64,000 nucleotides of DNA from contig CM060106.1 in assembly GCA_030522415.1 (NCBI GenBank), forward strand, positions 28,974,985-29,038,984. The letters run 5' to 3'. The DNA is from Channallabes apus. Its lineage: Eukaryota; Chordata; Actinopteri; Siluriformes; Clariidae. Made by a program: the position numbers and the translations under genes. This document shows, in pieces, positions 31,776-43,257 of the stretch. Within the stretch, counting starts at the first letter, position 1. Every line of letters starts with the position of its first letter. The notes beneath the pieces are model-generated. The model did no database searches and had not been told where the DNA came from. It saw only the letters and a program-made list of their open reading frames with translations.

Positions 31776-32951
31776 ATAAGAGGTATAAAACACTTTGGGA
31801 TATACTGTTATTGAAGAATAATGAATTTGGGGAGGACTTGCATTGCACCACCATTGATCGTTGTCCTATAACAGCACACTGTGTCGCGTTTTATTCCTTA
31901 CATATCGCACAACATAAGGCCGAGGCCATACGGGGCTTGGCTGAATACATTAATTTAATGCTGATTGAAACTCGTCATCTCTAAATGAATCTTGCTGTAG
32001 CTGGAGGCCTCTGGCTGGTTAGCGGCAGGGATTTTAGTGCATTCTGCAGCCGTTGGCATAGCTGCTAAGACTAACGCTGCACAATAAATGGAACCGCCAC
32101 CACAGAGGATGGTCCATATGTCACGAAATAGACGCGTAGAGAGAAAGCAAGCGATTGGGGGAGGGGATGAGATGGCTGAGGGTGAAGGAGGGGGGTGGGG
32201 GTGTACGCGAGCGTTCTCAGTGCTAAAGCATTACCAGTGTGGGAATAAAGCAACGCTTCTGTTGGATCCCTCCCTCCTCCCTCTGAACCGAATTGAACGT
32301 GCAAGCCTGCATTTTCTTTCTGTCATTAATGAGCTATCTATACAACCTGAGGACACCTCGTAATGTCTGAGCATGTTACTTGCTTCCTTTAGATTTTCCC
32401 TCTCCTCTTTACTTTGTCTTATTTCTTCTCTTTCCTTGACTGCTTGCTCCTTCAGCTAGGCTTCCCAAGGGTGTCTCTTTAATGAAGCAGGGAACTAGCA
32501 GAGCCACGCAGCCTCTCAGGCCCACAGATGGAGGCAGAGTGCCGGGTCAGGGCTTCACACGGTGCGTTGTGAAAGCCGCAGGCCTCCAAAGCACTTCTCA
32601 GCAAGACAGGGACATAATCAAGCCATGTACATTCGACTCCCGGGCCGGGGGAAGGTCTGCTGGAGGAGAGGCGCTGATGTACAGCACCTGTAAAGAGCTG
32701 CTGGCAGAATTCCATAAACAGCCGCAGTGCGTGAATCAGAGTGATCATGCAGGGCTTGGTGAAGATGGAGCTCCTCATTCTGGGTTTATCTTAAATATGT
32801 CGACTTACATCAAATATAATTTATGTAGAATAACAAATTGGTTAATGTCTATGAAACTACTAAAGTTGTCTGGAAATATCTATGTAATATCTATATATAA
32901 TAGCATTTCACATGTAGTTGTAATTTATATAACATTATCCAATACTTGGCA
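31776..32951. other. Intronic sequence with a GC-richer segment
   Basis: 32460-32790 is GC-richer, free of recognised repeats and open in frames on both strands, but neither protein resembles a known family and no convincing acceptor/donor pair frames it. Candidate regulatory DNA at most. The RTE target-duplication copy 'tccaatacttggca' is at 32938-32951. Confidence 0.35.
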
Positions 32952-33270
32952 CTTCAAGAATGAGTTCATCAGAGGGACAACCCATGTGAGATGTTTTGGA
33001 GATAAAGTCAGAGAGGCCAGATTGAGGTGGTCTGGACATGTTCAGAGGAGAGATGGTGAGCATATCGGTAGAAGGATGCTGAGGTTGGAACTGCCAGGCA
33101 GGAGGTCTAGAGGAAGACCAAAGAGGAGATTTATGGATGCAGTGAGAGAGGACATCAAGTTAGTTGGTGTGAGAGAAGAGGATGCAGAGGATAGGGTTAG
33201 ATGGAGGCAGATGATTCGCTGTGGCGACCCCTGAAAGGGAATAGCCGAAAGACAAAGAAGAAGAAGAAGA
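32952..33270 (+). mobile_element. RTE-clade LINE 3' end, heavily 5'-truncated, with target duplication
   Basis: A 319-bp insertion flanked by the exact 14-mer 'tccaatacttggca' (32938-32951 and 33271-33284). It ends in an (AAG)n tail. The open frame 32959-33231 encodes the C-terminus of an RTE-type protein: 'REARLRWSGHVQRRDGEHIG', 'LPGRRSRGRPKRRFMDAVRE' and 'WRQMIRCGDP', then TGA. The RT and endonuclease domains are missing. Confidence 0.93.
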
Positions 33271-33284
33271 TCCAATACTTGGCA

Positions 33285-33705
33285 TTGTGGCTTTGCACCT
33301 CCAGGGTCGAGGGTACAATTCCCACCTTGGGTCTGTTTGCATGGAGTTTGCATGTTCTCTCCATGCTTGGTGGGGTTCCTCTGGGTACTCCGGTTTTGTC
33401 CCACAATACAAAAACATGCAGATACGGAAGACTTAATTGTGATCCCAAATTGCCCATAGTGTGTGAATGAGCGTGTGAATATTGACCCGAGGTCGTACCA
33501 AGGTTGTAAAAATGGGAATAAATACAATAGTTACCATTGGTCTCTACGGCCCCTAGTGTGTACAGTATGTGTGTGTGCCCTGCGATGGATTGGCACCCCA
33601 TCTGGGGTGTTCCCCCCCCCCCCCCGTCTTAAGTCTCCTGGGATAAGCTTCAGGCCTCTGCGACCATCAATACACGATAAAACGTTATAGACGATGAGTG
33701 AGTGT
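33285..33705 (+). repeat. Mermaid-type SINE with an internal insertion
   Basis: 'ttgtggctttgcacctccag', B-box region 'gggtacaattcccacc', 'catgcttggtggggttcctc', 'acaaaaacatgcagatac', 'ccctgcgatggattggcacc' and 'gtcttaagtctcctgggata'. Between the GTGTG stretch and 'ccctgcgatgg' an extra block (about 33480-33560) includes the unnamed repeat. A poly(C) run lies at about 33610-33624. Confidence 0.85.
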
Positions 33706-33744
33706 CCAATACTGTCAGAGTATACAGTACCATAAGTTAGCTAG

Positions 33745-34095
33745 TAGAGATGGGAAGAAATTTATTTTTTTTTGTTGCGTATCGAGATTAGTTTGTGCGG
33801 CAATTCATGTTTCGCCACTCTGACTCCGCCCAAAAAAAGTTAATAAATAAAAGTTCCATTTTAATTTATATCTGTTTGCATTTCAGATCTGTAAAATGTA
33901 GCAGTTCCATTAAAACCCTACAGGTGGTGCACTCTAAACTATTCACACATCGGAAAGCAGCATTGCGTAGAATTTATTGCTAAGTTTAACAAATATAGAA
34001 TTGTAACAACAACAGAAAAATTATATTGGATCTTATTTATTATGAATGTTATGTGATAATATTGTATCGGTGGTCTTTTGTGATTCGTATCCCAA
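33745..34095. mobile_element. Possible short hAT-like element (MITE)
   Basis: The 8-mer 'ttagctag' flanks 351 bp (33737-33744 and 34096-34103). The ends 'tagagatgggaag' and 'cgtatcccaa' are weakly inverted. The 8-bp duplication fits hAT, but the ends match poorly. Confidence 0.4.
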
Positions 34096-34103
34096 TTAGC
34101 TAG

Positions 34104-36780
34104 CTAGTTTACAAATAACCTGTGAGTAAATGTTGCCAGGTTATCCTCTAATATTGTTCTAATCAAATACATGCATCTTTATAGAAGTCCTGGAAATAAA
34201 TCACCTTTTAAAAAATTTCCAGTGCATGAGTTCCGCCATTAAAAAGTTCTCCGCATTGATCTAGACATTTATGAAAAAGCCGCTAGTGTACATTTTCTAA
34301 TCTACTACCACAAAGAGTGCTTTGTCTTCCAGCCCGTGTGAAGTGTCAGCGGCTGACGCTCTTGCCACACTGACTTTCAGAACAATTTGTCTGTGTGTGT
34401 TTCTATCCGAGGGGGTTGAAGTCTTCTTTTTTTTTTCCCGGCGTTCAATTGGCTCTCGTTTTGTAGAGTGCTGGGTAACAGTGGATGGTTGTCATGGTTG
34501 CACCCCTTCCCACAAGGCTCTTCTCACAATGACCATGCTTTCTTTCTTGGAGATCACAGGGAGACAGCAACAGCCTGGCTTTGAAATCCACTTTGCCTGC
34601 TAGCCTTCAGAAAATCCTTAATTCAGCAAATATTGGCGATTTCGGCCCGAATTCGGAATCTTTTGGTAATATTAATAGTTTATGGTAATAGTAATAGTTT
34701 AATAGTTAGCTATTGAATGTTTTGGATTAGGAGTGTTGTGTATGAGTTTTTTTTTTTTAACCGTGTAATAAGGATTAAGAATATGATGATATGATAAAGT
34801 TTATTTAGCTTGACAGATGAAGACGCTTCCGTCTGAGCTGAACAGGTGGACTTGTCAGCTGACAAAGTATCACAACACTATATATGCTTGTATTCTGTAT
34901 ATTTTTTTTTTTGTCTCTGAACAGCTGCTCTTTGTTTCTGAACTGCTGTTGAGTGGCTTTTGCGTGTTCCTTGTGGCTGGTCTCAGTGGTATTGTCTTCA
35001 TGTTAGCCTCCTCCGGTCCTCCATCCCCCCCTCAATACGGCCTGCTGCTGTTTTTTTTTTCTTTTCTTTATCGCAGAAAAGCAGAAAAGCCCAAGAACTC
35101 ATGCTGCCCCTCGTCACTGTTGTTCTGTCTATCTCCAACTCTCCATCCCTGTCCTCTCTGCAGCACCACAGCTGCTTCGCGGGATATCCTCTCCATTAAC
35201 TGCTCTCTAGGGATTACGTCACCAAGGATGGTCTCAACGAGCCCATCAGGACAGCTGTATATTGATTTTCGACACGTCCTGCGCGAATGCTTGTTTTAAA
35301 ATCTTGTGACAAGCATTACCGTGATTGGCACCGCACAGGCTAGATGACATCTCAAGCCAAAAATAGCTTATTAATCACGCGGCTTTATATAGAGCCGTAT
35401 GCATCCATCCGTCCTGAACGGCCTGGAAGCTGAATATTGCGTTTCTAATAAAACCAGAACACTGGCTGTGGTCAATAGCTCAACAGATGGGCTTATATTC
35501 GGGTTTAATTAGGAGAAGCACTCAGCCTGGGGAAAGTGCTTTGCTTGAACTCGGAGCAAAAGGGCCAAATGGGGGGTGAAAGTGTGGAATAAAGACTGAG
35601 ATTAAAGACTAAAGATTAAGTCAGTTTGACTACTCAGAGAAAAGGAACAGCATCTACACACCATTTTTGAAGACCGTTGAAGTGAAAGTCTTGCGTTCTC
35701 TCAGCAAACCTATATCTACTCTATAAAAGCCTTAAGGCTCCTGAGCCGTTATTTGAGAAATAATATTTATGTGTTAATGTATGCACTTAGCATGTGACGG
35801 ATGAATACATTAAAAACCATTCTTCTGCTGTACGAATGACATTCTGTGTCATTTCGCATGCGTGATTGATTGGGAAAGGAACCGGAGGGGGTATAGCCTC
35901 CTCTCCAGATGGCTAGGTTGTGCAGGGCCACGATGGCCGGTCATTAGTCCGATGCCTGGTGGCTTAGGATCTATTCAAAGACGGGGAAGGGTCCAGGGTG
36001 CTTTTACTTATGGCCGGGAGAGAGAAATGGAGATGAGGGATAATGAGGAATGAGAAGAAATGATTGCAAAGGAGGCAGCCGTGAGCCAAAAGACACATTA
36101 TGGAAGGAAAGAACCTAAAAGAACCTTTAGAGTAAATGCAAACGTTGAAATAATCTTTGTTTCACAACTTTTGTTTCCCAGGCCATGTTATTAGTTCGTA
36201 GCGGACAGAAATAATACGATTTCATAAAATGTTGAAGTACTTGAATAGAAATAAAATACTGTAGCAAAATCGATAATCATACAGTTTTAAATAAATAAAT
36301 AAATAAGGCACTCATTCAGCAACTCTAGTTTCCTCTGTCGTGGCTTATGCAATCATGTGCATTCATGTAAAATATTCAGCTGAAGGCAGCTCATTAGACC
36401 AGAGACTAACCATAGGTCTGGACACATTATCTCCGAAAAGCGAGAGTTTTTACACAATTTCATAGATTTCTCATTTCGTTCTGCTGCTCTTGTCTGATTT
36501 GTGAACTCACTCTTATCGTCAAACCTAACCCACGCAAGCAAAAACGCGAGTTAAGAGCTAAAAAATAAATAAATGTAAAAAAAATCACATTCAACACACT
36601 CTCTAAGGAAAAATGGCTTTTAGGAAACTGGTCCGGCGGATCATACTGTATGATGGAGTGCTCTCTGACTTTTATGATGAAACATTTATTTAAGTGCTCC
36701 ACCCTGCTTGGGTCTGGGTTGACAAGAAACATCCAACAATAATGCGTCTGCTATAGACATCTCATGCTCTTCAGCAAAAG
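34104..36780. other. Intronic sequence without recognised gene or transposon
   Basis: No SINE or transposon ends recognised. Part of it (about 35330-35620) is moderately GC-balanced and could hold conserved non-coding elements. Short T and pyrimidine tracts at 34420-34440 and 34900-34920. Confidence 0.35.
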
Positions 36781-36792
36781 GCATGTTGGGTG

Positions 36793-36806
36793 TTTCCATA
36801 GCAACC
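36793..36806. promoter_or_regulatory. RFX-type X-box
   Basis: 'gtttccatagcaac' matches the palindromic RFX site GTTNCCATGGNAAC at all but one defined position; the spacer carries A for G. It sits in a repeat-free, GC-richer stretch (36780-36960) inside intron 1. Confidence 0.5.
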
Positions 36807-38739
36807 ACCCACTTTTCTCCACGTGTGCTGTGTAAGTCCGTGCCGAGCGCTTCCTCAGCCTCTATCGATCAGATCGGAGCCTCGCTATCCGCGCTATTCG
36901 AGTGAATCTCCCCCATCCCTTCATGAGGCTGAACCGTGTCTCCAAAGGCCAAATTAGTGATCAGACTTATTACTGTCTGATATCTGCAGCACGGCAGTGA
37001 TATTATATGGATTGATTCGATGAGTCACACTAGTCAGAATGATCAAGGGTACCAAATCGAATAAAGTGCTTTAATTGTTCTTTAATCGTCGCGCTCTGCT
37101 CTGCCGAACCCTGTATGATTCATTGATACAGTATGGCTTAGGAGAACCAAGAACAGGAGATATTTAAAGGCGTTCCAGATGTTGAGGGATTTGGATGGTC
37201 AGCTGTGCTGGTGATTTGAATGCTTGAGAAGGTTGAACTGTAACTCTGATTGTGCAGTCAAACCTTATTCCACATGTGATCTAAAGACAGACCTTTAGAC
37301 ATCCTGCTCCTTCAAGCTACATTTCCCTTTCATGTTTGTTCAAACCTAATTTCTTTTGCCTGTTTTGCTGTTGCTTTTCCTCATTAATTTCTTCCATCGG
37401 TCACTGCTAATATGGCCATAATGAGGAATTCAGCCATCGAGCCAGTGAGAACTTTTAAGGCATGTTACTTCTGTTCTCCTGAGAAATCTATCAGGCCGAC
37501 CTGCCCTTTAAAAATCCATCACATAGCACAGACCAACAGAGCCACACACCCATCCATCTCCCCCGCTATTATGCAGTGATGACATTAACAAGAAGCAAAG
37601 TGAGTTAGAACTTGTGCTACTGGGGTTTTCCTCCCCTTTAACTCTCAAATGAAGCATTTTTCTAAACCGGACCCAAATTATAGCCTTTGAGCCAAGGTTA
37701 TCTTTGGCATTCTCGAGAAACGTATGAGGTACGCACTAAAGGGAGAGCGATGACTGTTTAATTGTTGAGAAGGACTTAATGAGGGTTACGTCAGTTTCGT
37801 CACGGTTAGGTGAATCATCCGATATGATTAAATGATCTAGATCTTCTCGTATTAGAGCCACAAATCCACAAAGTTTTTTTTTTTTTTTTTTTTTACCCCT
37901 AAATACTTTTTTAAGCACGAAGATGCCCTAAGTATTTAAGTAGAATATTTTGTCCCCCCTCATGTTTGACGTGTATTTCCTGGGGTAGAGCTGATAAAAA
38001 TAATCCTTTATCTTTTTTTTGTTCTTCGTTAATGAAAACACTTTGTATTCGGATGAGTTACAGTTTTAATGGAGTGATGAGAGATTTAATTGACTTGCAT
38101 GGATGGTGAAAGGAAGGCTTTGATAATTACAACTTTAGCGTAATGAGCCTGCGCCACTATTGACTTTGTCTTTTCCTGAATATTCTCAGCATTGTTCAAG
38201 ACAACACAAGAAGGCCAACTCTTTTCATTTCCATGTGACCTGTGCAAGCTGAAGGACTTTATAATAACAAATCGGATGTCCTTTTAGTCAGCAACCACAG
38301 AACGGTGATTACATACAGTAGGATGTCCCTCGTCCAGGGCTGCAGCAGTGTGATCTGGACGACTGGGAAGCTCTGAGCTCTGATACAGTCGTGATTTACA
38401 GAGACTGAATTCAATTTTCTCTGGCAGTGACGTGATGTTTATTTTTTCTGACAGACTTTCATATGACAAACGTGGTGGATGGTGTTCAAATCAGGCGTGC
38501 TGAAGTGGAAAGTGAAATGTAAAGGAATAGTAACAGATTCTCGAGAAGAGATTTTCTAGTGCGCGACGCAATGAAATGGTTCAGTGCAGATGAAGACGTT
38601 TAATCTGTTGCTTTGAACCAGGGTTTCGAATGCATCAAGCTAGTTTTTTTTTTTTTTTTTTTTTTTTTGGTAAAGCAGTGAACGTTTTCCATTATTTGGA
38701 TTGGATTAGGGGAATTTCCACTTTTACAGATTTCATGTA
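36807..38739. other. Intronic sequence without recognised gene or transposon
   Basis: Poly(T) runs at 37876-37894 and 38646-38668. No exon or element ends identified. Confidence 0.35.
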
Positions 38740-40359
38740 CAGTGGTGTGAAAAACTATTTGCCCCCCTCCTGATTTCTTATTCTTTTGCATGTTTGTCAC
38801 ACAAAATGTTTCTGATCATCAAACACATTTAACTATTAGTCAAAGATAACACAAGTAAACACAAAATGCAGTTTTTAAATGAAGGGTTTTATTATTTAGG
38901 GAGAATAAAAAATTCAAACCTACATGGCCCTGTGTGAAAAAGTAATTGCCCCCTGAACCTAATAACTGGTTGGGCCACCCTTAGCAGCAATAACTGCAAT
39001 CAAGCGTTTGCGATAACTTGCAACGAGTCTTTTACAGCGCTCTGGAGGAATTTTGGCCCACTCATCTTTGCAGAATTGTTGTAATTCAGCTTTATTTGAG
39101 GGTTTTCTAGCATGAACCGCCTTTTTAAGGTCATGCCACAACATCTCAATAGGATTCAGGTCAGGACTTTGACTAGGCCACTCCAAAGTCTTCATTTTGT
39201 TTTTCTTCAGCCATTCAGAGGTGGATTTGCTGGTGTGTTTTGGGTCATTGTCCTGCTGCAGCACCCAAGATCGCTTCAGCTTGAGTTGACGAACAGATGG
39301 CTGGACATTCTCCTTCAGGATTTTTTGGTAGACAGTAGAATTCATGGTTCCATCTATCACAGCAAGCCGTCCAGGTCCTGAAGCAGCAAAACAGCCCCAG
39401 ACCATCACACAACCACCACCATATTTTACTGTTGGTATGATGTTCTTTTTCTGAAATGCTGTGTTACTTTTACGCCAGATGTAACGGGACACGCACCTTC
39501 CAAAAAGTTCAACTTTTGTCTCGTCGGTCCACAAGGTATTTTCCCAAAAGTCTTGGCAATCATTGAGATGTTTTTTAGCAAAATTGAGACGAGCCTTAAT
39601 GTTCTTTTTGCTTAAAAGTGGTTTGCGCCTTGGAAATCCGACATGCAGACCGTTTTTGCCCAGTCTCTTTCTTATGGTGGAGTCGTGAACACTGACCTTA
39701 ATTGAGGCAAGTGAGGCCTGCAGTTCTTTAGATGTTGTCCTGGGGTCTTTTGTGGCCTCTCGGATGAGTCGTCTCTACGCTCTTGGGGTAATTTTGGTCG
39801 GCCGGCCACTCCTGGGAAGGTTCACCACTGTTCCATGTTTTTGCCATTTGTGGATAATGGCTCTCACTGTGGTTCACTGGAGTCCCAAAGCTTTAGAAAT
39901 GGCTTTATAACCTTTACCAGACTGATAGATCTCAATTACTTTTGTTCTCATTTGTTCCTGAATTTCTTTGGATCTTGGCATGATGTCTAGCTTTTGAGGT
40001 GCTTTTGGTCTACTTCTCTGTGTCAGGTAGCTCCTATTTAAGTGATTTCTTGATTGAAACAGGTGTGGCAGTAATCAGGCCTGGGGGTGACTACAGAAAT
40101 TGAACTCAGGTGTGACAAACCACAGTTAAGTTATTTTTTAACAAGGGGGGCAATCACTTTTTCACACAGGGCCATGTAGATTTGGAGTTTTTTTCTCCCT
40201 TAATAACGTAAACATTCATTTAAAAACTGCATTTTGTGTTCAATTATGTTATCTTTGACTAATAGTTAACGGTTTTTGATGAGCAGAAACATTTAAGTGT
40301 GACAAACATGCAAAAGAATAAGAAATCAGGAAGGGGGCAAATAGTTTTTCACACCACTG
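38740..40359 (-). mobile_element. Tc1-like DNA transposon, complete but with stop codons
   Basis: 1620-bp element flanked by TA (38738-38739 and 40360-40361). The ends begin 'cagtggtgtgaaaaactatt'. About 200 bp at each side are inverted copies with several substitutions, so the copy is older than those at 3175 and 18727. The inner ends share 'ggccctgtgtgaaaaagt'. Confidence 0.93.
38959..39981 (-). pseudogene. Tc1-like transposase, full-length frame with two stops
   Basis: From ATG at 39981 (MPRSKEIQEQMRTKVIEIY) the frame keeps register for 340 codons to the end '..AVIAAKGGPTSY'. The N-terminal helix-turn-helix shows 'SGKGYKAISKALGL', followed by 'LPRSGRPTKIT'. The catalytic part shows 'LWTDETKVELFG', 'QQDNDPKHTSKSTSEWL' and 'SPDLNPIEMLW' (DD34E, spacing of 34 conserved). 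Two in-frame stops lie in the N-terminal third: TGA after 'ALGLQ' (near 39876) and TAG after 'ITPRA' (near 39778). The first fits CGA-to-TGA decay. No frameshift is needed. Confidence 0.93.
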
Positions 40360-40724
40360 TATGTCCAAAGGCTGTCCTCACAGTCATAATCCTAACACAT
40401 CACAATATTTCCATGGTTTAAGCGGTGTCGCTCATTAGTTTCTTCCAGACGGACTTCATAGTGATTTACAAAACGTCTTTTCGATTTTAAAGCGTTTGGA
40501 TTTTTACCAAGTAAGTTAAGTTCTCTCCTACATTACTTATTTATACTTATAATAAAATTCACATATCAGGCATAAGTAAATACAAATATTTTCATAAGAC
40601 AAAAGAAAGATAAGAGTTTCATGAAATTATCTTGAGATTATCATGAAATCATCTAATATTTATAGCCATTAATAGTTTATAATAAAATTGCCACCTTCAG
40701 CCTTGTTCTCTTTTTAAGTTTCTC

Positions 40725-40960
40725 CTTGTGCCTCCAAAATGGCTCTGACCCCTCGAGGTGTGACTCCTCGAGACCTCTGAAGCTGGTTGTGTCTGGCACC
40801 AGGATGTTAGCAGCAGATCCTTTAAATGTTGTGCTGTAAGTTGCAAATCTGGGCCTTCATATATCAGACTTGTTTGTCCAGATCATAACATGGATCGAAT
40901 TGTAATCTGGGGAATTTGGAGGCTGGATCAACAATCTTTAAACTCTTTGCCTGCTAAGAT
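40725..40960 (-). mobile_element. Tc1-like transposase C-terminal fragment, reverse
   Basis: On the - strand the sequence follows a Tc1-like family whose C-terminus reads SPDLNPIEHLWDVLDKQV. Traces include the 'gggaatttggaggctggatc' and 'gcaccaggatgttagcagca' segments. Opposite in orientation to the copy that follows at 41.7-43.5 kb. Confidence 0.6.
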
Positions 40961-41284
40961 GTATACACAGCAAGCTGTGATGCACTGGGTGTTCTAATAC
41001 CTTTCCATCGTAGCTAGCATGAACCTTTCTCAGCCATGATCCTGTCACCAGTTTACTGGTGTATTATTGATCAATGTTACTGATCACATTTAGATATAGT
41101 TCCTTAGTTTGTGTACACATCTATATTTACTGGCTATTTAATCAGATTATCGTTTACGTACCATGTTACATACTATACTACTCATATTCTTACTAGTGTA
41201 CGTAACTTGATCAATTTATGCATACAGAGATCAGCAAACCTCTTAAAACCATTGCCAGGTAAAGCGGACAACATTGGTTGTCGC

Positions 41285-41727
41285 GGGGCCTCCAAGTGGC
41301 ACAATGGTAAAGTGCTCGCCCTATCATCCAGAGATCGCTGGTTCGATTACCGGGTGATGCTGTAACCTCTCGCAGCCAGAGGTCTAGAGAGAGCTGATTG
41401 GCCGAGCTCTCTCACACGGGAGAGATGAGAGGTACTTAGTGCTCCCACATTAATCACGGCTCTACAGCCAATCAGGGGTATCTGTGAGCTCGCGTAAGCG
41501 GAAGGAGTGGATAGCGCTGTCCTCCGAGTGTGTTACGCCACCCCGAATGGTGCGTGAGCGAGCAGTTCGCAAAGATGCGGTCGGCTGGCTTTACGTGGTT
41601 TGGAGGAAAATGTGATAGTCTTTTGCCCTCCCGACTGAGTGGTATTAGTAGTGGTGCCCCCTAGTGACGGGGACGAATTGGATACCATTAAATTAGGGAG
41701 GAAGATCGGAGGGGAAAAAAAACAAAA
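41285..41727 (+). repeat. tRNA-derived SINE with A-rich tail and target duplication
   Basis: 443-bp element. The tRNA-like head has A box 'aagtggcacaatggtaaag' and B box 'ctggttcgattaccg', followed by a unique body ('cgagctctctcacacggg', 'gagcagttcgcaaagatgcg') and an A-rich end 'ggggaaaaaaaacaaaaa'. It is flanked by 'aacattggttgtcgc' (41270-41284) and 'aacattggctgtcgc' (41728-41742), a 15-bp duplication with one mismatch. The B box is nearly canonical, so Pol III promoter function may persist. Confidence 0.88.
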
Positions 41728-42034
41728 AACATTGGCTGTCGCATTTCAGTGGCACCTGTCAAGAGGTGGGGTAAGTTAAGGATCTGTCAGTTCTCAAAGT
41801 CGATGTGTTGGAAGCAGGAAATGTGAGAAGCTTTGGAAAGGGCTAAGATTTGACATACTGTATAGATGACTTGGTTAAAGCATCTCAAAGCAGCAGGTCT
41901 TGTGTTCTCAGTTTTCAGTACAAGAACCAGTGAACCAGAAACATGGTCATGGGAACCCAAGACTTATTGATGCATGTGGGGAGTGAAGTCTAGCCACTTT
42001 GGTCCAATGTAATTGAGAAATGTTTATGCTGGCG

Positions 42035-42125
42035 TCAACACTGCGGCCTCACACCTCCAGGGTCGAGGGTTTGATTCCTGCCTTGGAAGCCTGGTCAGAG
42101 TTCCCATGCTGACACGTATCCACCA
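42035..42125 (+). repeat. Mermaid-type SINE fragment
   Basis: 'cactgcggcctcacacctcc' with B box 'agggtttgattcctgcc'; the rest of the SINE is missing. Confidence 0.65.
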
Positions 42126-42375
42126 CCTTAATGGGATATCTGAATATCAGTACTTGACCAGTGGGGAAAAGTGACCTTGTCTAATGAATCACATCATGTT
42201 GATGACCAGGGGTACTGTCTGTGCATGCCACTTACAGTAATTGGGGAACAGATGCACTATGGGAAAACGAAAAGCATGCGGATGCAGTTTGATGCTCTGG
42301 AAAATGTTCTACTGGGAAATCTTGGGTCCTGCCATTCATCCGAGTGTTACTTTACACCTAAATATTGTCACAGAC

Positions 42376-43257
42376 CAGGGGGGTGTTCTTCGTACGTCGC
42401 TAACTCAGTTAGCTGGATTTGATTGTTGTGGATTTGTCCTGATCTTGGATTGTTTCGTTCTTCTATGCTCATCTCGCATTTGCTGTCATAGCAACATGTC
42501 CGTAAGCTTGAACCTGCTCGGTAGCAGGTTAATTTCATGTAAACAGGATTAAGGCTGCGCTCCCGCCGGGTTATGATTGGTTAAAATGGTGAGGTCACAT
42601 CTGATTGGTTAAACAGCGCTGACGTGGACTGACTCACGTGGGGAAAGAAAAGTATCTTGCATATATATACGGCTTGCCATATATATGATATATATATATA
42701 ATTGATATCAAATATTATATTAGAACATAAATTCATAGGTTTTTTTATTATTATTATAATAAACTCTAGGCACGAGACAGCCCTCAAGACCATTAATTCA
42801 AATTCTTGTATAATTTTTATTTTGTAACACATTTATTTTTCAGGGGTTCGTTATGAATATATATATATATATATATATATATAATAAAAATATTTTTTTT
42901 ATAATGCAAAATTGGAGGGGGAATCCATGGCAGGGAAGCATTTCAGTGCATAACATGTGGGGGGGCATTTCAGCGCATAACAGGTGTTACAAAAAAAATT
43001 GAGCTTGTTCTTTTGTCATTCCGTCAACCAATCAAAGGACTTGTGATCAGTGTTTCTACTGTCGATGCATATCGCCTTTTAAACCAATGCACGAACGCGC
43101 AATAATCCTAGACAACTCAATCCGGCCATACTAATCATCAACAACAGGTGTGCTCGAAGAACCAACTTAGCCAGGTCTTAATTAGCACGATGATCTCATC
43201 TTAGATGCGTCAATTCATCCCGGATGTTTCAAGCGACGTAGGAAGAATACTCCCCAG
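42376..43257. mobile_element. Terminal-inverted-repeat element (MITE) inside the Tc1 copy
   Basis: The left end reads 'gggggtgttcttcgtacgtc' and the reverse complement of the right end 'ggggagtattcttcctacgt'. About 20-25 bp are inverted, extended by weaker pairing. It contains (TA)n at 42857-42883 and no transposase. The flanks join to the Tc1 sequence on both sides, which fixes the borders to within a few bases. The superfamily is uncertain; Harbinger/ISL2EU-like ends are the closest I can recall. Confidence 0.65.

Noticed and set aside
32482..33234. Single 250-codon gene
   Set aside because: The frame fuses unrelated intronic DNA to an RTE LINE C-terminus across a target-site duplication; only the last 91 codons are LINE-derived.
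34817..35299. 160-codon frame with hydrophobic stretches
   Set aside because: Phe/Leu-rich because of T-rich DNA; no signal of a real membrane protein and not framed as an exon.
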